A program made the position numbers and the translations under genes. This document shows positions 44,734 through 53,139 of a stretch of 64,000 nt of DNA, piece after piece. Every line of letters starts with the position of its first letter. Positions within the stretch are counted from its first letter, which is position 1. Source of the stretch: Tenacibaculum caenipelagi (GTDB lineage Bacteria > Bacteroidota > Bacteroidia > Flavobacteriales > Flavobacteriaceae); the NCBI RefSeq assembly GCF_004363005.1, contig NZ_SNYH01000002.1:558001-622000 (forward strand), written 5' to 3'. The notes under the pieces were generated by a model. The model was given only the letters and a program-made list of their open reading frames with translations. It did not search any database and was not told the origin of the DNA.

Positions 44734-45153
44734 ATGAAAGCAACTCTAATGTTTTTTTATGGATGTATGATGGTGTTGTTACTTTCATGTAAAATAGCAC
44801 CCAAAGAAATTCAGTATGGTACAGATATGTGTCACTCTTGTCAAATGACCATAGTTGAAAAAACACATGCGTCTGAAATTGTTACTAAAAAAGGAAGAGC
44901 TTATAAGTACGATGCTATTGAATGTATGTTACAAGATTTAGACAAAAGAGATGTAAGTAAAATTGAGTTGTTTTTAGTAACTGATTATTCGAATCCTGCA
45001 ACACTTATAAGAGCAAAAGAAGCTACCTTTTTAGTGAGTAAAGAAATAAAAAGTCCTATGGGAGCTAACCTATCTGCCTTTGCAAATAAAGAAGCCATCA
45101 ATGTGCCTGGAGAGCAATTTAACTGGGATGAAATCAACGATTATATAAAATAA
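44734..45153 (+). CDS. nosL: NosL family copper-chaperone lipoprotein
   Basis: 139 residues. The signal ends at LLLSC|KI (Cys19), so it is anchored in the envelope. The NosL copper site is DMCHSCQM (Cys33, Cys36, Met38), and the C-terminal fold motif KSPMGANLSAFANKEA is present. NosL delivers Cu(I) to NosZ for assembly of the CuZ centre. It begins at the base after the stop of the preceding membrane protein. Confidence 0.93.
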   Translation: MKATLMFFYGCMMVLLLSCKIAPKEIQYGTDMCHSCQMTIVEKTHASEIVTKKGRAYKYDAIECMLQDLDKRDVSKIELFLVTDYSNPATLIRAKEATFLVSKEIKSPMGANLSAFANKEAINVPGEQFNWDEINDYIK

Positions 45154-45193
45154 TTAAACCAGTTAGAGCTGTTTTAAGTATAATCCAACTATT

Positions 45194-46393
45194 ATGAGAT
45201 TACTAATATCATTTTTTTTACTAGCAATAACCAGTAACGGATTTTGTCAGCGAACAATTCAGAAAATGATTGATACAGCGCAAAAGCACGATACTATAAT
45301 AGTAAAAGAAGGTGTGTATAAAGAGCATGATATAATAATTACAAAACCGATAACTATTATAGGAAAAAAGAATGTAGTAATCGATGCTGAAGCTAAAGGG
45401 TATGTGTTTAAGGTTTTAGCCGATTCAGTAACTATAAAAAATATCTCAGCAAAAAATGTAGGAAAAAGTTATACTAAAGATTTTGCTGCTATATATATAT
45501 CAAGAAGCAATCACATAGTCATAGAAAATGTAACCCTTACAAATGTGTTTTTTGGCTTGTTGATTGAAAAAAGTAAAAATATAAGAATACGAAATAATTA
45601 TATTTCAAGTAAGGCAACAACTGAGGCAGGAACAGGAAATGGAATTCACCTTTGGCATTGTTCTAACGCAGAAATAGAAGAAAATGAGTTACACAGTTTA
45701 CGAGACGGAATTTATTTTGAATTTGTAAAAAATAGCGTTGTTAAGAATAACCATAGTCATCATAATTTACGATATGGCTTGCACTTTATGTTTTCAAATA
45801 ACAATGAGTATTTACAGAATACCTTTAATAATAATGGAGCAGGAGTAGCAGTAATGTTTTCAAAATATATAAAAATGACCCGTAATAAGTTTCTGAAAAA
45901 CTGGGGAACCGCATCATATGGATTGCTATTAAAAGAGATTTATGATGCTGAAATTATTCATAACGAATTTTCAGAAAACACCATTGCTATTAACCTCGAA
46001 GGAGCTACACGAATAAATTATGTTAACAATACATTTAGCAATAATGGATGGGCGTTAAAAGTGGCAGGAGCATGTTATAAAAACATATTTAAAAGTAATA
46101 ATTTTTTAAACAATTCATTCGATGTTTCCTACAATAGCAAGTTAAATGATAATAGCTTTAAAGGAAATTATTGGAGCTCATATACAGGTTACGATTTAGA
46201 TAAAAACGGGATAGGAGATGTGCCATATCGCCCTGTAAAACTATTTTCATATATCGTAAATAAAACTCCAGAAGCAATAATTTTGTTAAGAAGCTTATTT
46301 GTAGACATTATAAATTTTTCCGAAAAAGTAACTCCAGTTTTCACACCTAAAAACTTGGTAGATGAGGCACCATTAATGCAGAAAGTATTATGA
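45194..46393 (+). CDS. nosD: NosD, periplasmic right-handed beta-helix copper-maturation protein
   Basis: 399 residues. A signal peptide (MRLLISFFLLAITSNGFCQ) is followed by a chain of parallel beta-helix (NosD/CASH) repeats with many Asn-containing turns (SVVKNNHSHHNLRYGLHFMFSNNNEYLQNTFNNNGAGVAVMF-like blocks between about 170 and 330). NosD works with the NosFY ABC transporter in building the CuZ cluster of NosZ. The stop overlaps the nosF start by 4 bases. Confidence 0.93.
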   Translation: MRLLISFFLLAITSNGFCQRTIQKMIDTAQKHDTIIVKEGVYKEHDIIITKPITIIGKKNVVIDAEAKGYVFKVLADSVTIKNISAKNVGKSYTKDFAAIYISRSNHIVIENVTLTNVFFGLLIEKSKNIRIRNNYISSKATTEAGTGNGIHLWHCSNAEIEENELHSLRDGIYFEFVKNSVVKNNHSHHNLRYGLHFMFSNNNEYLQNTFNNNGAGVAVMFSKYIKMTRNKFLKNWGTASYGLLLKEIYDAEIIHNEFSENTIAINLEGATRINYVNNTFSNNGWALKVAGACYKNIFKSNNFLNNSFDVSYNSKLNDNSFKGNYWSSYTGYDLDKNGIGDVPYRPVKLFSYIVNKTPEAIILLRSLFVDIINFSEKVTPVFTPKNLVDEAPLMQKVL

Positions 46394-47097
46394 TAGAAAT
46401 TAGCAACATATGTAAAAAGTTTGGTAAGGTTCAGGTATTAGATCAGCTAGATTTAACAATAAATACTCAAGGTATTTTTGCGATATTAGGACCAAATGGA
46501 TCTGGTAAAACCACCTTAATAAAAAGTATCTTAGGAATGGTTTTATTAGACAAAGGAGATATAAAAATAAAAGGAAAGTCTGTTTTGCAACAGTTTGAAT
46601 ATAAAAAGGAGATAAGTTACTTGCCTCAGATAGCAAATTTTCCCAATAATAATACTGTTAGCGAATTAATAAAATTGATTAAGAACCTACGTCCAAAGCC
46701 AACTAACGAACAAGAATTAATAGAAAGATTTGGTTTAGCTCCATTTTTAGATAAAAAATTAGGAAACCTATCAGGAGGAACCAAACAAAAAGTAAATATT
46801 GTGCTAACGTTTATGTTTGATAATGATCTTATTATTTTAGATGAACCTACCACAGGTTTAGATCCTATATCACTCATTACATTAAAAAAATTAATAGAAG
46901 AAGAAAAACAAAGAGGGAAAACAATATTAATAACCTCACACATAATGAGTTTTGTTGAAGAAGTAGCAGATGAAATAGTGTTTTTATTAGATGGAGAAAT
47001 TTACTTTAAAGGCACAAAAGAGCAGCTATATAGCAAGACCAATAAACAAGATTTAGAACAAGCCATAGCTAACCTACTATTAATAAATCATGATTAA
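46390..47097 (+). CDS. nosF: NosF, ABC transporter ATP-binding protein
   Basis: 235 residues. The Walker A is GPNGSGKT (34-41), the signature is LSGGTKQK (about 124-131) and the Walker B is LIILDEPTTGLD, followed by the H-loop ITSHIM. It energises the NosY permease for copper-centre assembly in NosZ. It overlaps the neighbouring genes by 4 and 8 bases. Confidence 0.94.
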   Translation: MIEISNICKKFGKVQVLDQLDLTINTQGIFAILGPNGSGKTTLIKSILGMVLLDKGDIKIKGKSVLQQFEYKKEISYLPQIANFPNNNTVSELIKLIKNLRPKPTNEQELIERFGLAPFLDKKLGNLSGGTKQKVNIVLTFMFDNDLIILDEPTTGLDPISLITLKKLIEEEKQRGKTILITSHIMSFVEEVADEIVFLLDGEIYFKGTKEQLYSKTNKQDLEQAIANLLLINHD

Positions 47098-47869
47098 AAT
47101 TATAACTTACTGTTTTTTCGATTTGGTGAGAAGTAGATGGAGTTATGTGTACTTCAGCTTTTATTTATTACTAAGTTTTGCATTACTATTTTTAAACAAC
47201 GATACTTCAAAAGCGGTAATTTCATTAATGAATATTATTACTGTATTAACACCGCTAATAGGAACCATATTCGGAGTAATGTATTACTATAATTCAAGAG
47301 AGTTTATTGAATTACTCTTGTCGCAGCCTATAAAAAGGTCTCACATTTTTATAGGACAATATTTAGGGGTCGCAATTTCGTTAAGCTTGAGTTTAATTTT
47401 AGGTTTAGGAATTCCGTTTTTATTATATGGTGTGTTGCAAGGTTCTACCTCTAATTTTTTAATACTGCTAACCGTAGGAAGCTTTTTAACATTCATATTT
47501 GTAGCACTGGCGTACAATATCGCTTTAACGCACGAAAACAAAATCAAAGGTTTTGGGTACGCTATATTAGTATGGTTACTAATGGCGGTTATTTACGATG
47601 GTGTATTTCTCATATCTCTAGTAATGTTTCAAGAATATCCGTTAGATAATGCATCACTTATAGCAACAGCATTCAACCCAATAGATCTATCAAGAATTCT
47701 CATATTATTAAAATTAGATATCTCAGCATTATTAGGATATACGGGAGCGGTTTTTAAAAGTTTCTTCGGCACATCTTTGGGGTTAATAACGTCATTATTT
47801 GTATTAGTACTATGGGTAGTAATTCCAATATTCTTTATTTATAGAAAAGCACAACGAAAGGATTTTTAA
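47090..47869 (+). CDS. nosY: NosY, ABC transporter permease
   Basis: 259 residues with six membrane helices (about 15-36, 45-70, 95-125, 130-155, 165-190, 230-253). It is the ABC-2 type permease of NosDFY; the family block VMYYYNSREFIELLLSQPIKRSHIFIGQYLG is typical. It overlaps nosF by 8 bases and is the last gene of the reductase operon; a new promoter follows. Confidence 0.92.
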   Translation: MIKIITYCFFDLVRSRWSYVYFSFYLLLSFALLFLNNDTSKAVISLMNIITVLTPLIGTIFGVMYYYNSREFIELLLSQPIKRSHIFIGQYLGVAISLSLSLILGLGIPFLLYGVLQGSTSNFLILLTVGSFLTFIFVALAYNIALTHENKIKGFGYAILVWLLMAVIYDGVFLISLVMFQEYPLDNASLIATAFNPIDLSRILILLKLDISALLGYTGAVFKSFFGTSLGLITSLFVLVLWVVIPIFFIYRKAQRKDF

Positions 47870-47915
47870 AGTGAAGAAAGAGCTGTTTTTTTTAAGTAGT
47901 TTGTGGTAGAAGCAG

Positions 47916-47923
47916 TAAATTTG
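47916..47923 (+). promoter_or_regulatory. -7 promoter element of the copper-import pair
   Basis: TAAATTTG (exact TAnnTTTG), 15 bases before ATG 47939. It separates the copper-import pair from the nos operon. Confidence 0.6.
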
Positions 47924-47938
47924 CAACCGAAAATAATA

Positions 47939-48313
47939 ATGTTTTTGAAACAACAAATAGGCATATATACGTTAGTGTTTTTGTACATGGTTGCCATGTT
48001 ACGACCTATAGCTCCTTTTGTTGAGTACGCAATAAATTATGATTATATATCAAAAGTTTTGTGTATTAATAAAGATAAACCAGAGTTAAACTGTAATGGT
48101 AAATGTCAGTTGATGATGGAGCTTGAACAGCAACAAGATGATGATTATAAATCATTACGAATTTCTATGGAAGAATATCCAATAGGGTTTGTAAATATCT
48201 TAGCTATAGAATTAGAAGAAAAGAAATTTACTGAAAGGAAAGCATTATTTTCATTTAAGAAAAATTACCACTACTTACTTAACAAAGAAGTGTTTCATCC
48301 ACCAATAGTTTAA
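47939..48313 (+). CDS. Small copper-associated protein with a CNGKC motif
   Basis: 124 residues from ATG 47939. A longer frame exists from 47903, but the -7 element at 47916 lies inside it. One N-terminal hydrophobic helix (about 8-27) is followed by a short, conserved Cys region: Cys42 and Cys52-x3-Cys56 (LCINKDKPELNCNGKCQL). The rest is charged. Bacteroidota often place such a protein next to a copper TonB receptor, as here; a copper-binding helper in the periplasm is inferred. No named function is known to me. Confidence 0.75.
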   Translation: MFLKQQIGIYTLVFLYMVAMLRPIAPFVEYAINYDYISKVLCINKDKPELNCNGKCQLMMELEQQQDDDYKSLRISMEEYPIGFVNILAIELEEKKFTERKALFSFKKNYHYLLNKEVFHPPIV

Positions 48314-48343
48314 TTTTTTCATACAGTTTTTTTGCGCTATGAA

Positions 48344-48365
48344 CAATTCAAATGTTTTTGAATTG
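48344..48365 (+). promoter_or_regulatory. Leader hairpin of the copper receptor gene
   Basis: CAATTCAAA, loop TGTT, TTTGAATTG: a perfect 9-base stem 47 bases before ATG 48412. It is not followed by a T-run, so it is not a simple terminator. A short frame, ATG 48339 to TAA 48383, reads MNNSNVFELEGAIM across it. Confidence 0.4.
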
Positions 48366-48411
48366 GAAGGTGCTATTATGTAATTATGTAAAAAAATTAA
48401 ACCCAATTTTA

Positions 48412-50496
48412 ATGAAAAATTTAGGATGGATGCTTCTTAGTATCTTCACTATAACTATGTCTGCACAACAAAAAAAAGACACAGTTAAACAACAAACAAT
48501 ACAATTAAACGAAGTAATCGTTAACGGAAAAATAAAAACAAACCCTGTTCACGCTACAGTAAAAAATGATTATCAAAAAAAGGTAATTCAACCTAAAAAT
48601 GTAGCAGACTTATTTTCTGAAATTAACGGATTTTCAGTTATAAAAAGAGGAAACTATGCCATGGATCCAACATTTAGAGGTGCTGCTTACGAACAGCTAA
48701 ATGTGATGTACGATGGAGGTACAAAAGCGGTGAATGCTTGTCCGAACAGAATGGATCCAATTACCACACATATCATTCCCGAAGAAATTTCAAAAATTGA
48801 AATTATCAAAGGCCCTTTTACAGTAAGATATGGTGCAACTTTTGGAGGTATCGTAAATATGGTTACCGAAAACCACAGGTTGTTAGATAACGGATTCCAC
48901 GGAAAATTCTCATCAGGCTATGAGACGAATGGAAATTCATTTGTAAATATGTTACAATTACAACACGTAGCCAACAAGTTTGATGTGGTAGGGAATGTAG
49001 GATATCGAAACTTTGGAGATTATAAGGATGGTAACAATACGGAAGTCCCGTCATCTTTTACCAGTACCGATTACGGTATAAAGTTAGGTTATAATTTTAC
49101 AGAAAATCAACGTTTACAAGCGCACTGGCGTCAATCGTTTGGTAGAGATATAAAGCACGCTGCCTTACCAATGGATACCGATTATGACAACAGTACAATT
49201 GTATCGTTAGATTACAAAGTAATAAATATTGGTAGCACATTAAAAACAATTACAACAAAAGGTTTTTACAGCTATGTAGATCATTTAATGACGAATGAAA
49301 ACCGACCAAATTTCAACATGGTTTTTGCTTCGTCACCAGTAGAGTCAACTACTATCGGAGGTAAAGTAGAGTTTGAGTTTAATATGCATAAAGATTTTAA
49401 TTTGTTTGTAGGAAGTGATATCAATAACATAAAACGAGAAGGAAATCGTACACGTACTATTAAAATGATGAATGGTACGATGCTACCAATGCCAATGGTT
49501 AAAGTAGATAAGATTTGGCAAGATGCTTATATAAATGATGTAGGGGTATTTACCGAAGCAAAATTCAACTTAGCAGCTAAAACTATTTTAACTACAGGAG
49601 TTCGCGTAGATATTGTAAACGCAAAAGCAAAAGACTTAGAAGCTGATTTTGCTGCAATATATCCAGAGGTAAAAACAAATGAAACGAATGTAAGTGGTAA
49701 TATTTCATTAAAACACGCATTTTCTAAAAAAGCAATTTTAGAAGCAGCATTTGGTAGAGGTGCACGTACAGCAAACATGGCTGAGCGTTATATCAATCAT
49801 TTTACTATAGGGTCAGATTCGTATGAATATTTAGGAAATCCATTGTTAAAACCAGAAGTAAACAATCAGTTTGAGTTAGGGTTAAAAGGAAAAATAGCAT
49901 TGGACAAAAGCTTAAGATTGCACTATCAAACATCTGTGTTTTATTCAATTTTTGAAGACTATATTTCCGCGGTGGTAGATCCAACAATTCCACGAAAATT
50001 TATGCCTAATCAAAAACCTGAATTTACAAAAGTGTTTACCAATATAGAAGATGCTACCAAAAAAGGGTTTGAAATTGCAGCAAAATTAGAGGTGTTGAAC
50101 GACTACTATTTACAAACAAAAGTGGCTTATGTAAAAACAGAAAACAAGGATTTTGATGAATCGTTGCCATTAAATCCACCTTTTACATCAAAAATTTCTG
50201 TAGGAGTAGATAAAGAAAAATACTGGGCAAAGGCACAATATAATATTGTATCGAAGCAAGAAAATATTGCACCTTCTTTTGGTGAAACTGTAACGAAGGG
50301 ATACCAAATTTTTGATGTGAAATTAGGAGTTAAACCCTTAAATAAATTAACATTAGGGCTTGCTTGTTTAAATATGTTTGATGAAAATTATACGAACCAT
50401 TTAAACTTCTCGTATAAAAACCAAGCAGATTTGCCAATGACAAGAATTAACGAACCAGGAAGGAATTTTACAGCTTTTTTGCAGTATAAGTTTTAG
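48412..50496 (+). CDS. TonB-dependent copper receptor, NosA/OprC-like
   Basis: 694 residues from ATG 48412, which gives a regular signal peptide (MKNLGWMLLSIFTITMSAQ); a start at 48352 adds a non-signal tail. The plug domain (about 45-165) contains GGTKAVNACPNRMDPITTHI with Cys110-x3-Met114, the copper site described for OprC. The 22-strand barrel follows and ends in FTAFLQYKF. It probably imports copper across the outer membrane for NosZ, using one of the TonB proteins in the window. It follows the small Cys protein gene after 98 bases. Confidence 0.93.
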   Translation: MKNLGWMLLSIFTITMSAQQKKDTVKQQTIQLNEVIVNGKIKTNPVHATVKNDYQKKVIQPKNVADLFSEINGFSVIKRGNYAMDPTFRGAAYEQLNVMYDGGTKAVNACPNRMDPITTHIIPEEISKIEIIKGPFTVRYGATFGGIVNMVTENHRLLDNGFHGKFSSGYETNGNSFVNMLQLQHVANKFDVVGNVGYRNFGDYKDGNNTEVPSSFTSTDYGIKLGYNFTENQRLQAHWRQSFGRDIKHAALPMDTDYDNSTIVSLDYKVINIGSTLKTITTKGFYSYVDHLMTNENRPNFNMVFASSPVESTTIGGKVEFEFNMHKDFNLFVGSDINNIKREGNRTRTIKMMNGTMLPMPMVKVDKIWQDAYINDVGVFTEAKFNLAAKTILTTGVRVDIVNAKAKDLEADFAAIYPEVKTNETNVSGNISLKHAFSKKAILEAAFGRGARTANMAERYINHFTIGSDSYEYLGNPLLKPEVNNQFELGLKGKIALDKSLRLHYQTSVFYSIFEDYISAVVDPTIPRKFMPNQKPEFTKVFTNIEDATKKGFEIAAKLEVLNDYYLQTKVAYVKTENKDFDESLPLNPPFTSKISVGVDKEKYWAKAQYNIVSKQENIAPSFGETVTKGYQIFDVKLGVKPLNKLTLGLACLNMFDENYTNHLNFSYKNQADLPMTRINEPGRNFTAFLQYKF

Positions 50497-50514
50497 TTTT
50501 TGTGTAAGGATGTT

Positions 50515-50522
50515 TAATTTTG
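50515..50522 (+). promoter_or_regulatory. -7 promoter element of the DUF2911 gene
   Basis: TAATTTTG (exact TAnnTTTG), 37 bases before the ATG of the DUF2911 gene. Confidence 0.55.
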
Positions 50523-50559
50523 ATGACAAATTAGAGAAATTAATCACTAAAATAATAGT

Positions 50560-51102
50560 ATGAAGAAATCAATTTTATCAATTATCGTGTTTGCTGTTGT
50601 CCTTGTATTTTCTAATGAAGTAACAGCTCAAAAATTCGCAAAATTAGATAAAAGTCCTATGGATGCTTCAACGTATCCTGAGATCTATAGAGTTTCAGAC
50701 AAAAAGGCGAAAGTTATTTATGGGAGACCACAATTAAAGAAAAGGTCATTAGCAAAACTGGCTCCAGTGGGAAAAGTATGGAGAACAGGGGCTAACGAAG
50801 CTACAGAAATTACGTTTTATAATGATGTAATCTTTGGAGGAAAAGAGGTAAAAGCAGGAACATATAGCTTGTTTACTATTCCAGGAGAAAAAGAGTGGAC
50901 AGTTATTTTAAATACAGCAATAAATGTTTGGGGTGCTTTTTCTTATAACGAATCGGATGATGTAGTACGCGTAACAGGAAAAGTTTCTAAAACAGCAAAA
51001 CCTATAGAGGTTTTTTCTATTGTTTTTGAAGGAGAAGGAGATGCTTTTAACATGTATTTAGGGTGGAGTAATGTTGTAGTTACTGTACCGATTAAGGGAT
51101 AA
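50560..51102 (+). CDS. DUF2911 secreted protein
   Basis: 180 residues. A signal peptide ends near VTAQ (residue 24). The DUF2911 core is visible: KVIYGRPQLKKR, PVGKVWRTGANEATEITFYNDV and AGTYSLFTIPGEKEWTVILN, then a beta-rich end (EVFSIVFEG). The family is common in Bacteroidota and has no known function. It stands alone between a promoter and a terminator. Confidence 0.9.
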   Translation: MKKSILSIIVFAVVLVFSNEVTAQKFAKLDKSPMDASTYPEIYRVSDKKAKVIYGRPQLKKRSLAKLAPVGKVWRTGANEATEITFYNDVIFGGKEVKAGTYSLFTIPGEKEWTVILNTAINVWGAFSYNESDDVVRVTGKVSKTAKPIEVFSIVFEGEGDAFNMYLGWSNVVVTVPIKG

Positions 51103-51118
51103 TTACAATTAAATATAT

Positions 51119-51149
51119 AAAAAACAGGCATTCTATATGCCTGTTTTTT
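51119..51149 (+). terminator. Terminator of the DUF2911 gene
   Basis: AAAAAACAGGCAT (51119-51131), loop TCTAT, ATGCCTGTTTTTT (51137-51149): a perfect 13-base stem. Confidence 0.92.
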
Positions 51150-51211
51150 GGTGGATTATATTGAAGTTTACAAAGAAAGATAACCAAAGCTTCAACAAAA
51201 CATTAAGAAAG

Positions 51212-51227
51212 TTGGCATGATGATTGT
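51212..51227 (+). promoter_or_regulatory. Sigma-54-like -24/-12 element upstream of a barrel protein gene
   Basis: TTGGCATGATGATTGT shows the GG-N10-G spacing of sigma-54 promoters and the same TTGGCATG-N4-TTGT pattern as at 27869-27884. It ends 32 bases before the ATG at 51260. Confidence 0.45.
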
Positions 51228-51259
51228 TTCAAAGCTTTTCTATATAAATTAAAATTATT

Positions 51260-51805
51260 ATGATGAAAAAAACAGTACTTGTGATTTTATGTATAATCGC
51301 ATTTTCAGGAGTTAAAGCACAACAAGTTAAATTTGGAGTTAAAGCAGGATTGAATGTTGCTACAATCCATGGAGATAACTTAAATACTGATTCGAGATTA
51401 GGGCTTCATGCAGGTGGATTAGTGGAATTGAAATTATCAGATTCATTTTCTATTCAACCTGAAGTTTTGTACTCACAAATGGGTACAGAAAACGATGCTA
51501 ATAAATTAAAAATAGATTATATTTCGTTACCAGTCATGGCTAAATATTATATTGTTGATGGTTTTTCCCTTGAGGTAGGTCCTCAAATATCTTTTTTAGT
51601 AGATGATGTTGTAAAAACAAATGATGGTGGAAGCTTAGACCCAGATATAGAAAACTATGATTTAAGCGCAAACCTTGGTTTAGGTTACCAATTTAAACAA
51701 GGCTTATTTGTACAAACACGATATAATTTAGGACTAACAGCAATTCAAGAAAATCCGGATATTAAAAACGGTTCTTTTCAAATTTCTGTTGGATATCAGT
51801 TTTAA
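51260..51805 (+). CDS. Small outer-membrane beta-barrel protein (porin family)
   Basis: 181 residues. The signal peptide (to about VKAQ, residue 21) is followed by the typical opening KFGVKAGLNVATIHGDN and eight or so amphipathic strands, with a C-terminal FQISVGYQF strand ending in Phe. It belongs to the outer membrane beta-barrel/PorT-type family of Bacteroidota; the function is unknown. A second ATG three bases later is possible. A sigma-54-like element is upstream and a strong hairpin follows. Confidence 0.88.
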   Translation: MMKKTVLVILCIIAFSGVKAQQVKFGVKAGLNVATIHGDNLNTDSRLGLHAGGLVELKLSDSFSIQPEVLYSQMGTENDANKLKIDYISLPVMAKYYIVDGFSLEVGPQISFLVDDVVKTNDGGSLDPDIENYDLSANLGLGYQFKQGLFVQTRYNLGLTAIQENPDIKNGSFQISVGYQF

Positions 51806-51811
51806 CAATAC

Positions 51812-51839
51812 AAAAAACCTCTCAAAAGAGAGGTTTTTT
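51812..51839. terminator. Bidirectional terminator between the barrel gene and the methyltransferase-like gene
   Basis: AAAAAACCTCTC (51812-51823), loop AAAA, GAGAGGTTTTTT (51828-51839): a perfect 12-base stem with A and T runs on both sides, between two convergent genes. Confidence 0.92.
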
Positions 51840-51851
51840 ATTAAACAGTAT

Positions 51852-52853
51852 TTACTTTTCTAAAGAGTATTTTAACTGAACATCTGAATCCATTTGGTAA
51901 GTGTAAACAATTGAATTAAAGTGAAAAGGATGCTCAATCCCCATTTCAAGTGGAATTGTTAAAGAAGACTCATTTCTTGTTAGCCAAATATTACCATAAA
52001 CATGTACCAATGTGTCAAGTATTAAGTAATTGTACTGTTCAATATTTAATGATTTTATAGCTATTTTTTTATTTGGAAGTTGACCAGGAGCTATTGTGTC
52101 TACTGTATTTAATGCAATGGCTTTCCTAACATCAATAATGGTGTCAATTTCTTCAGTTATGTGTCTGGAATCAGCAATTGGATTAACCGATAAGCTCATT
52201 TTTATCAACACATTTTCTGGAATTACAGCTACACCTTCTGATAGTTGAGGTAGTAGATTAAATAAAATAGGAACATAGCATTCTCTATATAACAAAGCAT
52301 CTAACGTTTCACTAAACAGTATATGATACTTTTCTGCTTCCGGAATGTTAAAAGTAACGGCATCAGCAGTATAATAGTTTGTTACATAATTGGTAAGCTC
52401 TAATTTTTGAATAAGGTTTTTCGCATATTCTAGAGACTTATCATTAATTTCTAATAACGAAAATTGTACTTCTTCAGGGCTAAAATGTGGAGTAATTAAA
52501 GTAACAAATGGAGCATAGGGCCCACAACCAGCATAAAAAACCTGAATAGTTTCATCAGGGTGATGTTGCTGCTTTTCTTTAATAGCCATTATCATGGCTT
52601 TTAAAAATTTTACAGTTCGTTTATAATCTAATAAACATTGAGCAGCATGATTAAGTCCAAGCGCTTTTCCTTTTGCTGTCGTTACAGCTGCAAGATGTTC
52701 AATATTATTATCAAATCCAGTTAATTGAGTTAGCTCTCGAAAATAAGTGTGTATTTCATTAATCAGGTTCTCAACTTCTGCTTGTTGAGTATTACTTTTA
52801 AGTAAAGTTGATACTTTTTCTTTAATATTGATAGCAGTTGCGTTTTTGTTCAT
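51852..52853 (-). CDS. Methyltransferase-like protein of unknown function
   Basis: 333 residues. The middle (about 100-220) has the Rossmann-like start VFYAGCGPYAPFVTLI, corresponding to the SAM motif I (hhhxGxGxG), then the acidic strand end LLEINDKSLEYAKNLI, and a later TADAVTF block. The N-terminal about 90 residues are helical, with LGLNHAAQCLLDYKRTVKFL, and the C-terminus is beta-rich, rather like the barrel of PRMT-type enzymes. It lacks a recognisable target-specific motif. Genes on either side are unrelated. A class I SAM-dependent enzyme acting on a small molecule or protein is likely; I cannot name it. Confidence 0.65.
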   Translation of the reverse strand: MNKNATAINIKEKVSTLLKSNTQQAEVENLINEIHTYFRELTQLTGFDNNIEHLAAVTTAKGKALGLNHAAQCLLDYKRTVKFLKAMIMAIKEKQQHHPDETIQVFYAGCGPYAPFVTLITPHFSPEEVQFSLLEINDKSLEYAKNLIQKLELTNYVTNYYTADAVTFNIPEAEKYHILFSETLDALLYRECYVPILFNLLPQLSEGVAVIPENVLIKMSLSVNPIADSRHITEEIDTIIDVRKAIALNTVDTIAPGQLPNKKIAIKSLNIEQYNYLILDTLVHVYGNIWLTRNESSLTIPLEMGIEHPFHFNSIVYTYQMDSDVQLKYSLEK

Positions 52854-53005
52854 AGTTGGTTAGTAAATAACTTGTTAGTTGTAATCTGAACTAAAAATAG
52901 AATATTTATCTGGTTAAAAACGAGTGGTAACCTTCTTATTTTTAAAATCATATTTTTCAGAAGTATAAAAATTTACGGATGCTTTCTACTTCCAATCAAT
53001 AACTG

Positions 53006-53013
53006 TAAATTTG
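53006..53013 (+). promoter_or_regulatory. -7 promoter element of leuS
   Basis: TAAATTTG (exact TAnnTTTG), 126 bases before the leuS ATG. It implies a long leader that contains the repeat unit at 53029-53122. Confidence 0.55.
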
Positions 53014-53028
53014 CAGCTTCAAAATCAC

Positions 53029-53122
53029 GTCATTGCGAAATGCTACATTGAGCGTAGTCGAAATGAAAGTGAAGCAATCTTATTGAAAAGATTACTTTGT
53101 TATTATCATTCCTCGTAATGAC
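53029..53122. repeat. Dispersed intergenic repeat of the GTCATTGCGA type
   Basis: The unit begins with GTCATTGCGA (53029-53038) and ends with the near-reverse-complement TCGTAATGAC (53113-53122). Between them are TTGAGCGTAGTCGAAATG, known to me as a frequent intergenic sequence in flavobacteria, and GAAGCAATCTT paired with AAGATTACTTT. It lies in the leader of leuS, where it could fold into a long hairpin. Only this one copy occurs in the window, so repetition elsewhere is from general knowledge. The remainder of the 286-base gap (52854-53005) shows nothing I recognise. Confidence 0.6.
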
Positions 53123-53139
53123 AGGAATAAACTAAAAGA

